From Tricholoma matsutake (taxonomy: Eukaryota; Basidiomycota; Agaricomycetes; Agaricales; Tricholomataceae), in the NCBI GenBank assembly GCA_026075535.2, contig AP026546.1, positions 1,736,001 to 1,800,000 on the forward strand: a stretch of 64,000 bases of DNA, read 5' to 3'. This document shows, piece by piece, positions 22,590-35,649 of this stretch. Under the pieces are notes generated by a model. That model saw only the letters and a list, made by a program, of their open reading frames with translations. It was not told where the DNA came from and made no database searches. A program made the translations under genes and the position numbers. How positions within the stretch are numbered: position 1 is the stretch's first letter; every line of letters begins with the position of its first letter.

Positions 22590-23045
22590 ATGCCTGGTCA
22601 TCCATTCGCTTCCAGATCTTCATCAATTTCCTCATCTTCTGCCAACCTGGACTTGCTTTCTCCGGCTGCCAGTAGCGACGGTGTTGTTCCGCCATCCACA
22701 TTCAATTCAACATCTGTGCAAAACCGACCAGTCACCCCTACAAAAATTGCGTCCAATCTAACCAGTACTCTGATAGCGAACAAGACTTCTAGAAGCTATA
22801 CGTATGCTTCTGAAACACATGATAGGGACTCTGTCATCTCGCTCTGGAAACAAGCGGCCTGTTCTTGGGTTTGGTGCTGCCAACGAAATTTCTGGACAAA
22901 TCCCTTCCCATCTCTCAAGATGCCCCAGAGTGCCCGGACTGGAGGGGCTTTCGCCAGTGTTGGGAGCGCAGAGAAAGAGATTAATATATACACACCATTT
23001 GTAAGCTTGTTTCTGCATCTGCTATGCTTCACTAATAGTCGGTAG
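22590..23045 (+). CDS. Ser-rich hypothetical protein, uncertain gene model
   Basis: From an ATG at 22590 an open frame gives a Ser/Thr-rich, probably disordered protein (MPGHPFASRSSSISSSSANL...). A neighbouring frame (22804-23004) continues with basic residues, so an intron or frameshift near 22840 is possible. It lies divergent to the NTPase-like relic about 300 bases away. No domain is recognised, and it could be a chance ORF. Confidence 0.25.
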   Translation: MPGHPFASRSSSISSSSANLDLLSPAASSDGVVPPSTFNSTSVQNRPVTPTKIASNLTSTLIANKTSRSYTYASETHDRDSVISLWKQAACSWVWCCQRNFWTNPFPSLKMPQSARTGGAFASVGSAEKEINIYTPFVSLFLHLLCFTNSR

Positions 23046-24120
23046 ATCAATGCGGTGACACCTTTCACCCAAAACTTAAAGTAACTTAAAGTTCATTGAT
23101 ACACACGCCAATCCAGATACCCAGTACGACAAATTTGCACCTGATATTGGCATCTATCCCATTAACGATCAACCACAAGGAGATGCCCAGACCAATTGCT
23201 CGAAAAGGGACCTCTTCATCGAAGATCGCCGAAAAATCTGACTCATTTCATGAACACTTGCCATATTCCCAGGATTCAAACCTCGTGGCCTAGATAATAT
23301 GTGGATAACCCTCTCGGGGCACAGAGGGCTTGAAAAAAAGGAATCGGGATAGATTGTTGTTCGATGAAAGGTTGGTAGCCCCGCCATAGAGTGAAACAAT
23401 AGACAAGACCAAAGAAATAGCCTCAACCTAGTAGAATGACATTGTGTTTCTCAAAGTCCCAATTTGCGCTTTCATTCTCATACCACCACCACTGTTATTG
23501 CCCGCAGTGGACTACAGTGGGTACCAATTCCAAATACCTTCTGGTATGGTACTATTAACTTATAAGACTCGTTTCGAGGTTTTAATCATTCCAAACTTCT
23601 GGAATAATATCGTTCAGCAAGATTCGGCACCATAACTTTTTATAGTCCCGAAGGTACGTCAGATTTTCCTTGTGAACTGTTTCGTTTGTTTGTTTTTACT
23701 GATATTCTGTCATTCACAGGCATTTTCCACTGATTTCCATCGTTCTATGAGCACATAACTAGTGTTGCCAACGGTGCAGCTCGGAGCCATGAGCCGTTGA
23801 GCCGAGCTGCTATTTTGGGCCAGCTGCGCCAATAAATCGGCTTGCAGCTCAGAGCCGCCCCATCTGGGTTTTGGGCCGAAAAGGTTAAGGCTTGATAAGG
23901 CCTTAAAATATCCAAATTAATAATAATATTTGCAATTCTTATATACAGTCTGAAAAGGGTATTTAAAGGACGGTAGCATTGACAAATTTCAACAGCGCAC
24001 TCAGAATTGAGCTTTCAAAATGTATGGTAGTAGCTGAACAAATAATATACATATGTGAAATTTAATGAACAGAGATATCAAGTGTGATTGATTAGTGAAA
24101 TTTAAAAAAGAGTGATGAAA
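23046..24120. other. No gene seen
   Basis: AT-rich with short ORFs only. At 23763-23880 there are several cagctcggagc / agccg(a)gctgc copies in both orientations after agtgttgccaac, which could be the end of a degraded hAT-type MITE; no second end was found. Confidence 0.3.
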
Positions 24121-24123
24121 ATC

Positions 24124-24620
24124 CACCTGTTGTCCCAACGCTTATAAAGGATGGTAGCGATGGCAGATTCTGCCAGCTATATCAGGATGGCCTCACTGAT
24201 CAGCTGTTGCCTGGAAGTGATCACTCGAGAATATATGTAAGAACTGTGAGTATAGACCATGAAGTATCAGACTGGCAAACCTCTCGAATTGGTAAAAGCA
24301 TGGTGCATCAGAAAAAATTGCAAAAGATGGACAGAAAGCCACCTGTGGTCCCAACCTTTATAAAGGACAGCAGCAGTGGTGGATTCAGCCAGCTATATCA
24401 GGTGGGTTCTGCTGATCAGCAGCTGCCAGGAAGCAGTTGCTTCAGAAGTTCTGTAAGACATGCAGGAAAAGGCCTTGAAGCATCAGAACAACAATTCTGT
24501 GAAATTTAAAAAAGAGTGATGAAATTCCACCTGTTGTCCCAACAGTTATAAAGGATGGTAGCAATGGCAGATTCTGCCAGCAATCACAGGAGGGTTCCAC
24601 TGATCAGCAGCTGCCTAAGA
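24124..24620 (+). repeat. Three-copy ~190-210 bp tandem repeat
   Basis: Copies start near 24124, 24338 and 24527. Each contains ccacctgttgtcccaac, ataaaggatggtagcgatgg, cagattctgccag and ctgatcagcagctgcc with 10-20 percent differences by eye. It lies just upstream of the deaminase-like gene and could be part of its duplicated 5' region. Confidence 0.7.
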
Positions 24621-25046
24621 GCAGTTACTTGAGAAGATTTATATGAAGTATGTGAAAACATCAGATGGATAAACCCATGGAATTGGTAAAAAGTCTGTAA
24701 GAAATGCTTGCATGGATCATATGCATCATATGCATCAGAAAGTCAGGTCTGCAAATTTAATGACAGAATGAGCAAAATTACCCATAGTCCCAACACTTGT
24801 AAGAAGGGGAAGTCTGGGTGACTAGCACCATAAGCACCAACATTGATATCTCTCAGACACTGTTCTCCAAATTCCATACATTACAAGGTATGCAGGAGAG
24901 GTAAATCTGTGGCTTCAGAAAAAGACCGCATATATATCATCTGGAGCACCAATTCTGTCATCCATCAGTCATCAGTTGTCTGGACTCCATATCCTGTAAG
25001 ATGGGTAAGTAATATGAGCCCACTTCATCCTTGTGAGAGCTGACCT

Positions 25047-27429
25047 GTGCAGGCATCGATCTGCTCTCTGATCAGTCACTCACTCACTACTATCAATCAG
25101 GGAAATGCCATACTCCCTGCCACAGATGCTCCTCCCATCCAGAATCTACCAGTCCACAGAAAGGTTGATGCAGTGACAACTATTCTAGTGCATAACAAAG
25201 AAGTCCTTGCTGCTACAGCATACACTTCCAGTGGAAGTCTTGTAGTGGCCAGTACAATGCCCACAGAAGAAGCTCACTCTGAAGAGGATGATTATTCTGT
25301 CACTACTCCTTACACTGATCAAACACTGAATATCACTGCTGTCACCAATCCAGAATGCAGTAATTCTGCAAAGGGCATCAGATTGGCTTCAGGCAAAGAT
25401 TTGTGGTCTCGCTTTGATCAAGATGATTGTTGGAAATTGATGAGAAAGGGAGCTTCTACCGGTACCTGGCATCACTTCCTCATTGCTTATAATGTATCTG
25501 GGGTCAGACAATCTACACTGGCAGACCATACAGAATCTGTATGTTCCTATCTCAATATATACAAGATTTCTGAGCCTTCTGCGTGACCCACTGAATCCAG
25601 GCGCTTTTCTTGCTTTCTCGTTGTGCAGTGTTGGAAGAGAATGAAACAACGGATTTTCCATTGGTCATTGCTTGGGCTTCTTCATATGCTAGACAAAGCA
25701 ACCAACTTCTTGACAAAGTCAATCCAGAAGCATGAGTGGACCAAACCTGTTCATGACCCGAGACTGGCTTGATATCTCGACCAAATGAATGATTCAAGAA
25801 TGAAAGTTTTGGTGAAGTACTCCTGGAATGAGGACACAGCTGATAAATATTTAGAGGTGCTATGCTCCAAGGAGCAATTAGCCTCATTCGAGATATACTG
25901 CAAGGACACTGCAACAACATTCCACAACTTCCTCTTGGCCATCCTGGTTGGCTATGCAAGTGCCCTTCTGAAGTTGGAAGTGGCTATTGCTGCTAAATCA
26001 TCATCATCAGTATCCTTGAACCATCTGAGGTCAAGGAAGAAGGATGTCAAGAAGGAGGCCAAACTGAAGGAGGATGACCCACAACTTATGAAGGATGTGT
26101 CAAATCTGGTGCATGGCATTGCTTTCTATGCCAATGCTCTTGTCTGCATTGCACACTCCCATGCGTTAAAAGAACATCTCCAAGTTCTATTCCCGGGTGA
26201 GATGTTGCCTCCTATGGCTTTCAGGAAACATGAATATGACAAATGGGCCACATTGTACATTGGTAAGGGAGGTGGAGTCTCCAAAGCAGCAGATGACATC
26301 CGAGTTGACAAAGTGGCAGATGGTGTCGGCAGGGCAGTGAGCAGCATTGGCCAAGTTGCCTTGAAGGATGAGGAGGGGGATGATGAGGAGGGGGAGGATG
26401 AGGAGGGGGACGATGATTAGGAGGGGGATGGTGAGGAGGGGGAGGATGGTGAGGAAGGCGAGGAGCAGACAGAGGTGTCTAGATCTCACATGACCATGAT
26501 CAATTTACAGACTGTCCAGCACATAACCATGATCAATTTCCAGACTGTCTGGAAATGGATCATGGCATTTGTTGGGCACTTCTCAGCACAGCATGCCTTG
26601 GAGAAACATGTTGGTGGTCTCCCACCTAGTGAACCCATCCATCTCGATCTCCTCATTATTCCCCACTCTAGGGTGAAAATTGGTTCCTGGCCCTACATGG
26701 AGGGTTTAATCAAGGACATATTGAAGGGCCATTTGGTGAACTATAAAATAATGACGGTGAAGTACATCTGCAAAGTTAAAAGCCATGTCCTTGGAGCTGA
26801 TGCCAGTGGCAATGGAACGGAGCCAATTAGGATATTCTCAATATTCCAGAACCTGGTGAAGAATGGTGCCCACCCTGAGTCATCATTGAAGTTTCCTGTA
26901 GGCATGCATTGTGAGGCTATATTGGCTGCTTTCCTTGCCTACTGTAATGTAGTGACTTTGGAAGAGAAGGACAACCCCAAATCTAAAGAGCTTATTCAGG
27001 TACTTGATCCACTTACCTTGAGGTTTAAATTCATTATTTTAACTTGTTGTGCAGAGACTGAAGTTTCATGATCAATGGATTTCGGTGTTGAAGCTATGCT
27101 GTCCTGTTTGCTGGGAGTTGATAAAACTCTTAAAAATTGAGGATATCTCAGATCAGGCATTTAAAGTCTGTAGTCGTCATGCCAATCTTTACGATGTGGA
27201 ATTGCCAGAGTGGCTGCCTCATGATATTTTGGAGGCAATGATACAAAAATTTCAACTTTTTGCATATCAGCAACTTGAAATCCTCAATGCCCATGACTCA
27301 TTGGTGAACACTGGCCATGGACACACCTGTGACCTCTCTCGTGAAAGTAACATGAGCATCAAAACTGCCGGTAGCAGTGTATCAATATCAGACCTTGATG
27401 AGGAGGAGGACATCAAATTCCTCCTATGA
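25047..27429 (+). pseudogene. OTT_1508-like deaminase family gene, interrupted
   Basis: Plus-strand blocks at 25047-25586 (VHNKEVLAATAYTSS, then LWSRF..CWKLMRKGAS), about 25560-25735 (RDPLNPGAFLAFSLCSVG, DFPLVIAWASSYARQ), 25785-26420 and 26475-27429. The last has MHCEA (26904-26918) and, after a 55 bp GT-AG intron (27000-27054), LKLCCPVCWELIKLL and WLPHDILEAMI. An H-x-E plus C-x-x-C pair is the zinc site of the OTT_1508-like deaminase superfamily, expanded in fungi, whose substrates are unknown. A frameshift near 25635 and an in-frame TAG (26418-26420) in an Asp/Glu/Gly repeat interrupt it, although unrecognised introns could remove them. The three-copy repeat at 24124-24620 lies immediately upstream. 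Confidence 0.6.
27000..27054 (+). other. Predicted 55 bp intron in deaminase-like gene
   Basis: It starts GTACTT and ends TGTGCAG, and the flanking exons join in phase 0 (...LIQ | RLKFHDQW...). It lies between the H-x-E and C-x-x-C motifs, which belong to one domain. The length is typical for basidiomycete introns. Confidence 0.65.
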
Positions 27430-30400
27430 TAGGTAAGAACTTTTATCTTTTTAGATCCCAGCCATCTGCTATAGCCAATTTTAGTCAACTTCTGTCTGAC
27501 CACCAAGTTGAATGAATGGTTGAAACCTGCATGGAGGCCTTCAGGGTTGTATATGATGCTTATTATCTTGTTGAATGAGCTTTTCAGAGTTTTGTTTTTC
27601 CTGTGCAAGTACTGTGTCTCCCATCTTTCAGTCACAGTAAAAAGCAGCACATTTTTTTTTCATTCCAGCCTCATCTTCCCACTGTTTGTGTATAACCATG
27701 CACATTATTTATTTCATGCTTTCTGCTTATGGTTACCCCTGATAGTTCAAGCAGGAACCTGTTCAGGTTCAGAAGTAGTTGTCATCGCATTGCTGGTTGG
27801 GTCTTTATTTCAAGTTTATGGATTGTTTTTTTTCCTTCCAAATCCAGCTCATTTTGTATGCACTTGTACTTGCTCGTCCTATGTGGTACTGCAGCTCCAA
27901 CACATTGTTCCAACTACAAGTTCAACTTGCATGGAAGGAAGACTCCAAAAGCCTGAGTGGCATAGAACAGTGGTTGGGGGCATACTTCACTGGCAGGTGC
28001 CCAGCGTCTGGCATTCTGGATGGAGCACTGCTACTACAGGGATTATCCGAGTCTGCCAGTGTAAGATGTCGAAGTTCACTTTCTGACCTTGTGCTTCCAA
28101 CTTGAAGTTAAGGGCAAGAGCGATAAATAAAGGGTTTTGTAACATTTCTGGTGCTATGTCAAAATTCTCGTGGTCTACTGAAATGCCATATCTGACACAT
28201 TGTGAACATTAGGAAAGGTCTGTCATGGAATTATGCCCCCTCCTTGAGATCATTCTTGTCATAGGGCAAGTACAAATTACCCTGATGACTAAAGTGTTGG
28301 GGGAAAAAAATATGGAGAGCACGACACATGTACTCAGAGAAGATAGGACAGATTAAATGCAGCAGCAGCAAAGTTTTGGATAATCTTCACCCTGTGAACA
28401 TTCCCTGTGGCAAGACAAACTGTGTAATAACAGGCAGAGAGCCAATCATCAACAGTTGTTGCATTAAGAAACATATATGTGCTATCAGATTCCATGCTTC
28501 TGATAGCAGTTTTGACAACTTTGGGCCAGTGACCTGGATTGGCACAAGTTCTCCTGCTCACGAATCACACACAAGTGCACCTTAGCAGAATAAGCATTAA
28601 CAGAAAATAATTGAAAAGTGAGTCAACTCACACACACATTATATACCACTTTATCAAGACCACTGGGGGCAGAGACAACATCCATTTTCCAAGGAATGTC
28701 TTTGAAAAAGGTGCTTGTGGTACAAAATTTCTCCTGGTTGGCCATTTTGTCCTAGCACTGCAACCTTGAACTTTCAAGTTATACATGAATGTCAGGTACT
28801 AGAGGTTTCAAGCAGTGGCACTTGAGTGACAAGAAGTCAGACTCAACAACAGTGCAGGTGACAAAAAGTCAGACCAGCAACTGCTGCCAGGAATATGGTA
28901 AGATATGACGAGAATAAGACTTGGACTTTAAGCTTCAAGAACTTTGGCAAGGGCTGCCACCACTTTGACTCGGAACTTGAATTTTGGTGGCTGTGTAAGA
29001 TTTGCCCACAGTTAACCTTAACCCTACATTAGCATGAGAACTTGAGACAGCTGAGTCAGACGTTTCAAGTTTGAACTTGAACTTGAAAATTTTGTAAATT
29101 TTGGCTCAATACTGATAGGTGTGGCTGATACTGACACTGATACTGAGCGGAGTTTGTAAGCATTTCCCATGCCAAATGTGGACATTCTTACCATCATCAT
29201 CCTCACTCTTGTGTTTCCTATGCTCATTGCTTCCTATTGGAGGCCCAATTCATTGACCTTGTGTGTCATTGCAGGTCTGAAATCATAGCTGAGGAGTTGT
29301 AGCCAGAAGTTTAGGTGCTAAGCAATATCATTTTTGTGTTCTGTATGTAATGAAACATGGTCAGTTTCATGGCAACAAGCTTGAGGTGTCTGAATGACAA
29401 CTGTGCACCTTCAAGCTATGAGGGGGGTGTTCATAGCATAGCAAATTGGAATAGTGATTCTTCAGGATTATTTAAGAATGTGTTGCATTTCATAAATCTC
29501 AGTTCAGTATTTCATCTTTCACTAATGATAATTGTCCCCTGACAGTCACAGGGTGGACTACCTGCAAGAAGTACTTCCTGGTGGCATGTTTAATATGATT
29601 GTGCTCAAAATGTCCATGAACTAAACATCTTACCTTAATTTTTACAATTAAAATGTTGGTTTATTCATCCAACCACAAACTGTGCTCCTAAAAATTGATG
29701 TATCTTCACTATTCTTATCTCTCTGCTGTTCATGAAGCAGCCATCTAATACAGTAGTCCAAGTGCCCAACCTGTGTTCAATGCAAGATAGGCTTTGGTGT
29801 TTTGCTGTAAAATACTGATTGAAATTTCATTTGTGACCACTCACTCAGCCCATTCTTTGAGAATTTGACATATAAATTCAGGCTTCAAAGTCATTGTAAT
29901 ACAAAACTAGGAGGGCACAGAGGCAGACATAAAAATGATCTTGACATGGTGTGCATGAGAGTGTGCATAGCACACAGAAAATTTTGATAGGGAGCTGAAC
30001 ATGCATCAAATATCTTACCATTGAGGGCAAAGCTCTTAGAGGCATGTTATCAATGTTGGATCAAATTGAATACAATACTTTTAATGCCTGAGTGTCTATA
30101 CAGTGAGTATGCACACTCCCAATTCAGTATCCAAGACTTTTTTATCTATTTATTTAAATTTTTCCACATCTATTGGTATTGAGCCAATATTTTGAAAGCT
30201 TGAAGTTCACTTTCTTACCTCGTTCTTCCAACTTGAAGTTTGCCACTTCTTTCCATGCTCCATTTTCTCCTACTCATTTTTTGTCACCTGCAAGTCTGAC
30301 TTTTTGTCACCTGCCTTGCTGTTTGGGTCACCTTTGGCGCCTTGAAGGCTCAACACTATATTTCCATCATTTGTAAGCCCTTGCTTGTACCACTCTTACT

Positions 30401-30490
30401 AGTACCAAGTAGTATTCTCATGGCTAGCAGGAACTCATCAAAATGACTGCCATGCTTGTGGATGATGATTTTCTGAGGTTTTGAGTTGAT
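27430..30490. other. No gene seen; dispersed inverted/direct repeat fragments
   Basis: No ORF here has recognisable motifs. The fragment gaagttcactttctgacctt...ccaacttgaagtt at 28066-28110 recurs at 30197-30243. The gtcagact / tttttgtcacctgc motif at 30290-30315 is the reverse complement of sequence at 28855-28885. These look like ends of an old repeat. Confidence 0.4.
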
Positions 30491-30496
30491 TATAGT

Positions 30497-32411
30497 GTGT
30501 TGAATCTTGAGTTTGTCATGGCTTGCCTGCTGAATGTGTTCTTACAGGGCCCATTGGTGCGATGGATGGCAAAGTCGGGGCTCCTCTTCGATGGAGAATA
30601 TTTTGTCACCACTCCTAATCGAACCTTCATCCCCAAACTGCCAGCTGGAGACTGTAAAGTAATGATGCACACCAACAGCCTCTATGCAGATGACAATCCT
30701 ATTCTCTGGCCACAGCCTTATAATGTGTTTAACTGTCACCACAGTGCAATTCCTAGGGCTAAATTGTTTTCCACCCATTTAATTATGTGGTGGGAACCTA
30801 CGCATGAGGACTTTATACCCTTGAGGGACCCAGCATCCCCCATTTGGGGCCTTGGAAAGCTATCAGATTCGAAGCTGGGCAACCTGAAGTGTTCAGTGTC
30901 AATTTTGTTATCTTGGGTCCAAGCATTCATGTTGAATTCATCCAAATATTGGGTGCCACCTACCCTTGGTCCAATGGTTAAAATGATCGAGCATGGCCTC
31001 ATCTGTCTTGGGTTGGTATGGATGAACTTCCGTCAGATGGTGTTTGGCATGAGGGATGTGCAAAGGTGTTGGCTTGATGTAATGGCAATGTTGGATTACA
31101 TGGAGGTGTACAAACCCCAGATGGACTCGACTAGGTTGGCAGTGGGCTCCCTGTCAGTCAAAGTTGCTGACACTGTTGGTGTTTTCACCAATGATATTCA
31201 TGTTGCACAGGACTTTTTCCATGCAGGCCTTCCATTCTGGTTGACATGGCCAGCCTCAGACCTTGGCCAAACAAATATACTGGCAGTTGTCCCACTTATG
31301 GTACTGCACCACTATGGGATCTGCTTTGAGCCACACTGCTTCAATTACCCTATTATATACTGGGGCCCAGCTAGTTCTCATCACAGGCATGAGGAAATCT
31401 TACTGTATGCTCACAACTTCCTGCACTATCCAGATCTGTTCACCCTCCATGCCAGCAAAATGAATACATCCACATCAGGACACATAGAAGCCTTAGTAAG
31501 ATCAAAAGATGGACCAGGCGCCAGGGCCATTTGGGGAGTTAGCCAACAACATGGTGCCAACAAGGGTAAGGGAAAAGGAGTTCTTTGTAAGTAACCAGAG
31601 TTGTTTTGGCATCTGTCAACTCACCCTCCCACGACAGATAATAAGCGGAAATCTTCAAATCCGCCAACAGGCTGCAACAAGTTTGATGTGTACGAGAGCC
31701 CCCTCATGCCACTCCCAATTCCCGCCTGGCGTGATGTGTTAAAGGCGGTTAAAAGGGACAAACCCCCGGCATCTTATCACATGGGTTATCTATTTCCTGA
31801 GGCAGCAATTCTTGCTTCCACCAATGAGGCTCGCTGTGCAAAATTCTTTGCCACATGAAAAGTATTTCAATCTGCCTGCATCTTAGTAGTATTGTCAGTG
31901 GAAAGCTCAGCATTTCCTTGTCCAGTCAACAGTGGCATGCAGCCACAAGCCAAGTTTAATTGGTCAACATGAACAAGTCAAGGCCATCTTTTCAGATGCT
32001 TTGGATGAACTCCAGATTGACCTTTGTCCTCCACCATCTGACAGTTGTCCCACAGTGCCAGTTGATGAGGCACAGAAACTTCTATGGGAATTGATTGAGC
32101 TTAATTTCCGCTTTGAGCTTTTGGCCCTTGACAAACATGCCTCAGGCTTGTCACCCCACCAGGGTGAACATGAGCAGCAGGCTATGGTGCTAAAGTGTTT
32201 CAATGTACCTTCGCTAGTCATCACCAATGTACAGTGGGCAAATTTTGGTTTGCAAGCTCATGACTGGCGAGAAAGGTTACCATTTTTGCTGGCAGTGAGG
32301 GCATTAATGAGGGATTGGGATGGACTGAAGCCAATGCCTCTTTTACTACCTGATCTGGCTCACATAATATGTATACTGAAGCAGATGTCCAGCAACTCGA
32401 GGCCCACATAG
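30497..32411 (+). pseudogene. Conserved Agaricomycete protein of unknown function
   Basis: Three plus-strand blocks. 30497-31594 contains WLDVMAMLDYMEVYKPQMDS and then VGVFTNDIHVAQDFFHAGLPFWL. 31601-31858 has YESPLMPLPIPAWRDVL and HMGYLFPEAAI. 31932-32411 has VPSLVITNVQWANFGLQAHDW and LPFLLAVRALMRDW. I recognise the block order from proteins common in mushroom-fungus genomes, often next to transposons, but no function is known to me. Frames change at about 31595 and 31860-31932; the first could be an intron, while the second region has extra stops. The first block starts with an unrelated leader (MLNLEFVMACLLNVF), so the true start is unclear. No catalytic motif is evident. Confidence 0.5.
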
Positions 32412-34250
32412 CTTGTTTTTATATGCAAACTTTCTATCATTTATTTGGCCATGCCACAGTTGTTCCTACTTGACTTCCATAATTACCTATGTATAGTATA
32501 TCTTGTAAAATCTTATTATCTGTGAACATCCTTTTGTTTTATTAGTCCCCACTTTGTCCCAACTTCCAGCTTGAGTCATTTTAGTATAACCCATCATACA
32601 TGGTCAAAGCAAAGGTATGGTGCTACAACTATTGATGATATCCACTGATGATTTGAAATAATTTGAAATAGGAAACTTCGAAGTGCAAGTTTGATGGGAA
32701 TGACAACAGTAAGCTCACTCATCCCTTAGCATTAACTTGAACATTTCCTCATTCTAATACAATGCCTCCATAGCACACCCAACATTTATGGCCTTTTACT
32801 AATCTGGCAATATTGGACTTGGACTGTCAATTCATAAATTGACTCATACATGCTAGTGATCATTTTCTCATGTTGAGCCCTCCAGTCAGGCTGAGGTTTC
32901 TGGACATTGCACTATTAGCAGAGTTCTGCCCACCACCATTCTCATTATCTCACCATGGACCTGCTGCCAGCCTGATGTCAAGTCTGTGTTTGCGGGCACA
33001 TGTTCTCTGTACTACAAGCCTATATTTTCACAAGCATAGGTGCCAGAAGACGAAGAAACGGCTTTCCAGTGGTCTGGAGAAAGCTAAAGAGGCAAGAAGC
33101 ATCAAAAAATGGAAGTAATGCAAAGCACAACTGCAGAAAGCCCTATGGACCAAAATGTAGCTGTTGAACAAGAATTAAACAATGTTGCACTTGCCATGCA
33201 ACATGAAGTAACATCTCCTGCAAGTATCTGAGTATCCTACCAGCAAGTGGTAGGATCCAGGAAGAATGATAATCATTTCTTCCACTTGAACAATTGCATG
33301 TTGGAATATACAAAAATCATACATTCCAATTCTGGGAGTACAAGCATCAGTTCCTGAACATTTCCTGAAAGTATCTGAGTATCTGGTCAACAAACTACAA
33401 ACTCTAGGAAGGATGATAGCACATTTTAAGGTCTGGATAATCTCTAGAAAGGATGTTGTTCCAGCTAAAATCATTTCTTGTGCTTGAACAATTGTATGCT
33501 ATGATATAACAATATCGTACAGCACAATCCTGTTAAAGTGTCTGACCCCTCTTCATATTTGTTTGACCATCTTTTAAGGCCTGCCCAAATTTTATCTATT
33601 GATTGCGGAGTGTTAATTGGTGATCAAATCTGTCTAGTCATACCAGATCCTTGTCATTCACTGCAATTCTGTCAGAAAAAGTGTCAGTGGCTGACCCATT
33701 GTCATCTGTGTTGGATGATGTTTTAAGACTAGATAAAATCTTATCTACTGATGGTGGAGTGTTAATCATTGATCAAATCTGTCTAGTCATACTGGACCCC
33801 TGCCGATTTCCAAATGCCAGAGCCACTCAAGCCATGCCCTAAGTTGACTCAAATTCATAGTGACTGGAGGGCTTTAAATGTTCTTAAAACACTATAAAAC
33901 ACTCTGTAGGAGTCTCTACTGCCATGTTGAATACATGTTGTTATACCCTACTCCCCAGAGCCATCTCTCGAGCATGTTTTGCAATAGTACGAGGAGATAA
34001 ACATAGCCAACTTATCAGCAAAATCAAAGGTCAACTTATTTAGCTTATTTAGCTTAGAGTCCAATTAAGGAAATTAAGCCTTATTAAGGAAAATAGGTAC
34101 AAATATTTCCTTAAAATTGATGACCAGTCAAGCAGATATAATCTATTAAGTGGATAAGTGACATTTCAACAAATAAAGGCTGTAAGAAGCTTGTAAGTCC
34201 TTAAGGCCCTAAGAACTTGGTTGTCATGCAACCACGACATGTCATCATCA
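32412..34250. other. No gene seen; two local duplications
   Basis: Two pairs of degenerate direct duplications: 33225-33320 with 33370-33505 (atctgagtat, aggatgata, atcatttctt, cttgaacaattg) and 33560-33650 with 33715-33805 (ggagtgttaat, gatcaaatctgtctagtcata). A cttaag-rich stretch lies at 34040-34220. Small ORFs only. Confidence 0.45.
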
Positions 34251-35073
34251 ACCTTGTCTGCCAGGTCATCACCACCTGTTGATGCTGCTGATGCCATCAC
34301 TGCTGTCCTCCCTCTCTCCTCTCTCCACTACCACCACCAGTTTGTAAACATCCACACTCAATGCACCCATAGCTGCCACCTCGCCAGCAAATGACAGAAA
34401 TGGGCCACATCGCACACAAAACAGGCACAGACAACATTTTCTTTTTCCTGCTTTTTTTTTGGGCTTCAACTAACATATAATAATTTATAGGTTCTAACAG
34501 TATTATAACGACAATGAAAAAAAGAAGCACCCACACCTGACGAACAATGATGAGAAGACAGGAACAGCAAAACCATGCCACCATGACCACCACAGCACCC
34601 CCAACCAATGCCGAAAGCAAGTGCTCATGGGGTGGAATCAGGGAGCAGCCTGGACAGATGGAGAAGATGGGGAGACAACGATGAGGGAGAACAAAAAAGG
34701 GCCCAAGTGATGTCATTGACGTCTCTTGGGCTATATGTATCTTTTCTGTTCTTTTCCCATTTTGTTTTCTTGTTAACAAATATTTTTAGGTACAAACCTG
34801 TGATTTTGACTACTACCAGCCCCACCTGCCCCCCCACCACTTCTGTGGGGGGGTGGCCAGGAGGTAGCAAGGACCAGCAACGACAATGACCAGGAGGGCT
34901 AGTGCCCACAGTGAGGATGCCAACAATGGACAACCCAACAACAGGGACGCAAATAGGTGCAGGTGGTGGGGGAAGGGTGATGAGGGGCACAAACGAGGTC
35001 TATCATTGTTTGAGCCCCAGGTAATTTTTTTCCATGTTCGCTTCTTTTTTTTTCATTCAACTTATCAACTCTT
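34251..35073. repeat. Satellite-associated repeat block
   Basis: Contains a third occurrence of the aagcaagtgctcatggggtgga core (about 34615) and two ttttttcttttt/tttaggt segments (34435-34500, 34740-34800) like those beside the 6.2 and 16.7 kb satellites. No gene is seen. Confidence 0.45.
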
Positions 35074-35198
35074 TACAGCCATTTGCATAGAGGATGGCAG
35101 TTGATGCAGAATTTTGTTCAATTAGGAAATTAATTACTTGGTAGAAATTACTAGTGTGTGACATGCACTAACATATCTCCTTGTTTTTGCCTGTGAAT

Positions 35199-35595
35199 GC
35201 CATGTCACTTGCCCATCCTGACAGAGCAGCAATGTCCAGTGCTCTACTTGGAAAGCTCAATTCGCTTCTATCCACAAGATCTTCCCATATAATGCAGAAG
35301 AAGGCTTGGTATTCTCAAGATAGTGACTCAGCACAGGCTTCAGACTCGGACTCTTCAAGTTCCAGTTCCTCTGACTCAGAAGGCAATGCAAACTCAGAGC
35401 AAGAGGGTGAAGGAAAAGAACTTGATGAAGACAATGATGGAAGTCCACCCCCTGATCTGCAGATGCACACACCTCCATCCACGATACCTCAGAAGCATAA
35501 ATGTGGCCGCAAGCACAATCTTCAATTCTATGTTCTTCTGTGTGTACTCTGGTGTCTGACTGACTCTCTCAGCAGCTCCCAAAGAAAAACCTGAT
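35199..35595 (+). other. Possible captured gene fragment inside the transposon
   Basis: A plus-strand open frame gives a Ser/Asp/Glu-rich stretch (SDSSSSSSSDSEGN) followed by a basic KHKCGRK and a potential 3' splice site (ctctctcag near 35564-35572). It is antisense to, and replaces, the missing transposase C-terminus. It resembles low-complexity proteins of other basidiomycete transposons. It could equally be chance ORF in decayed sequence. Confidence 0.3.
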
Positions 35596-35649
35596 GAAAA
35601 TCCAGTCAAGACCATCACATATATCCTTGCATGTGAGATGAAGTAGGTA

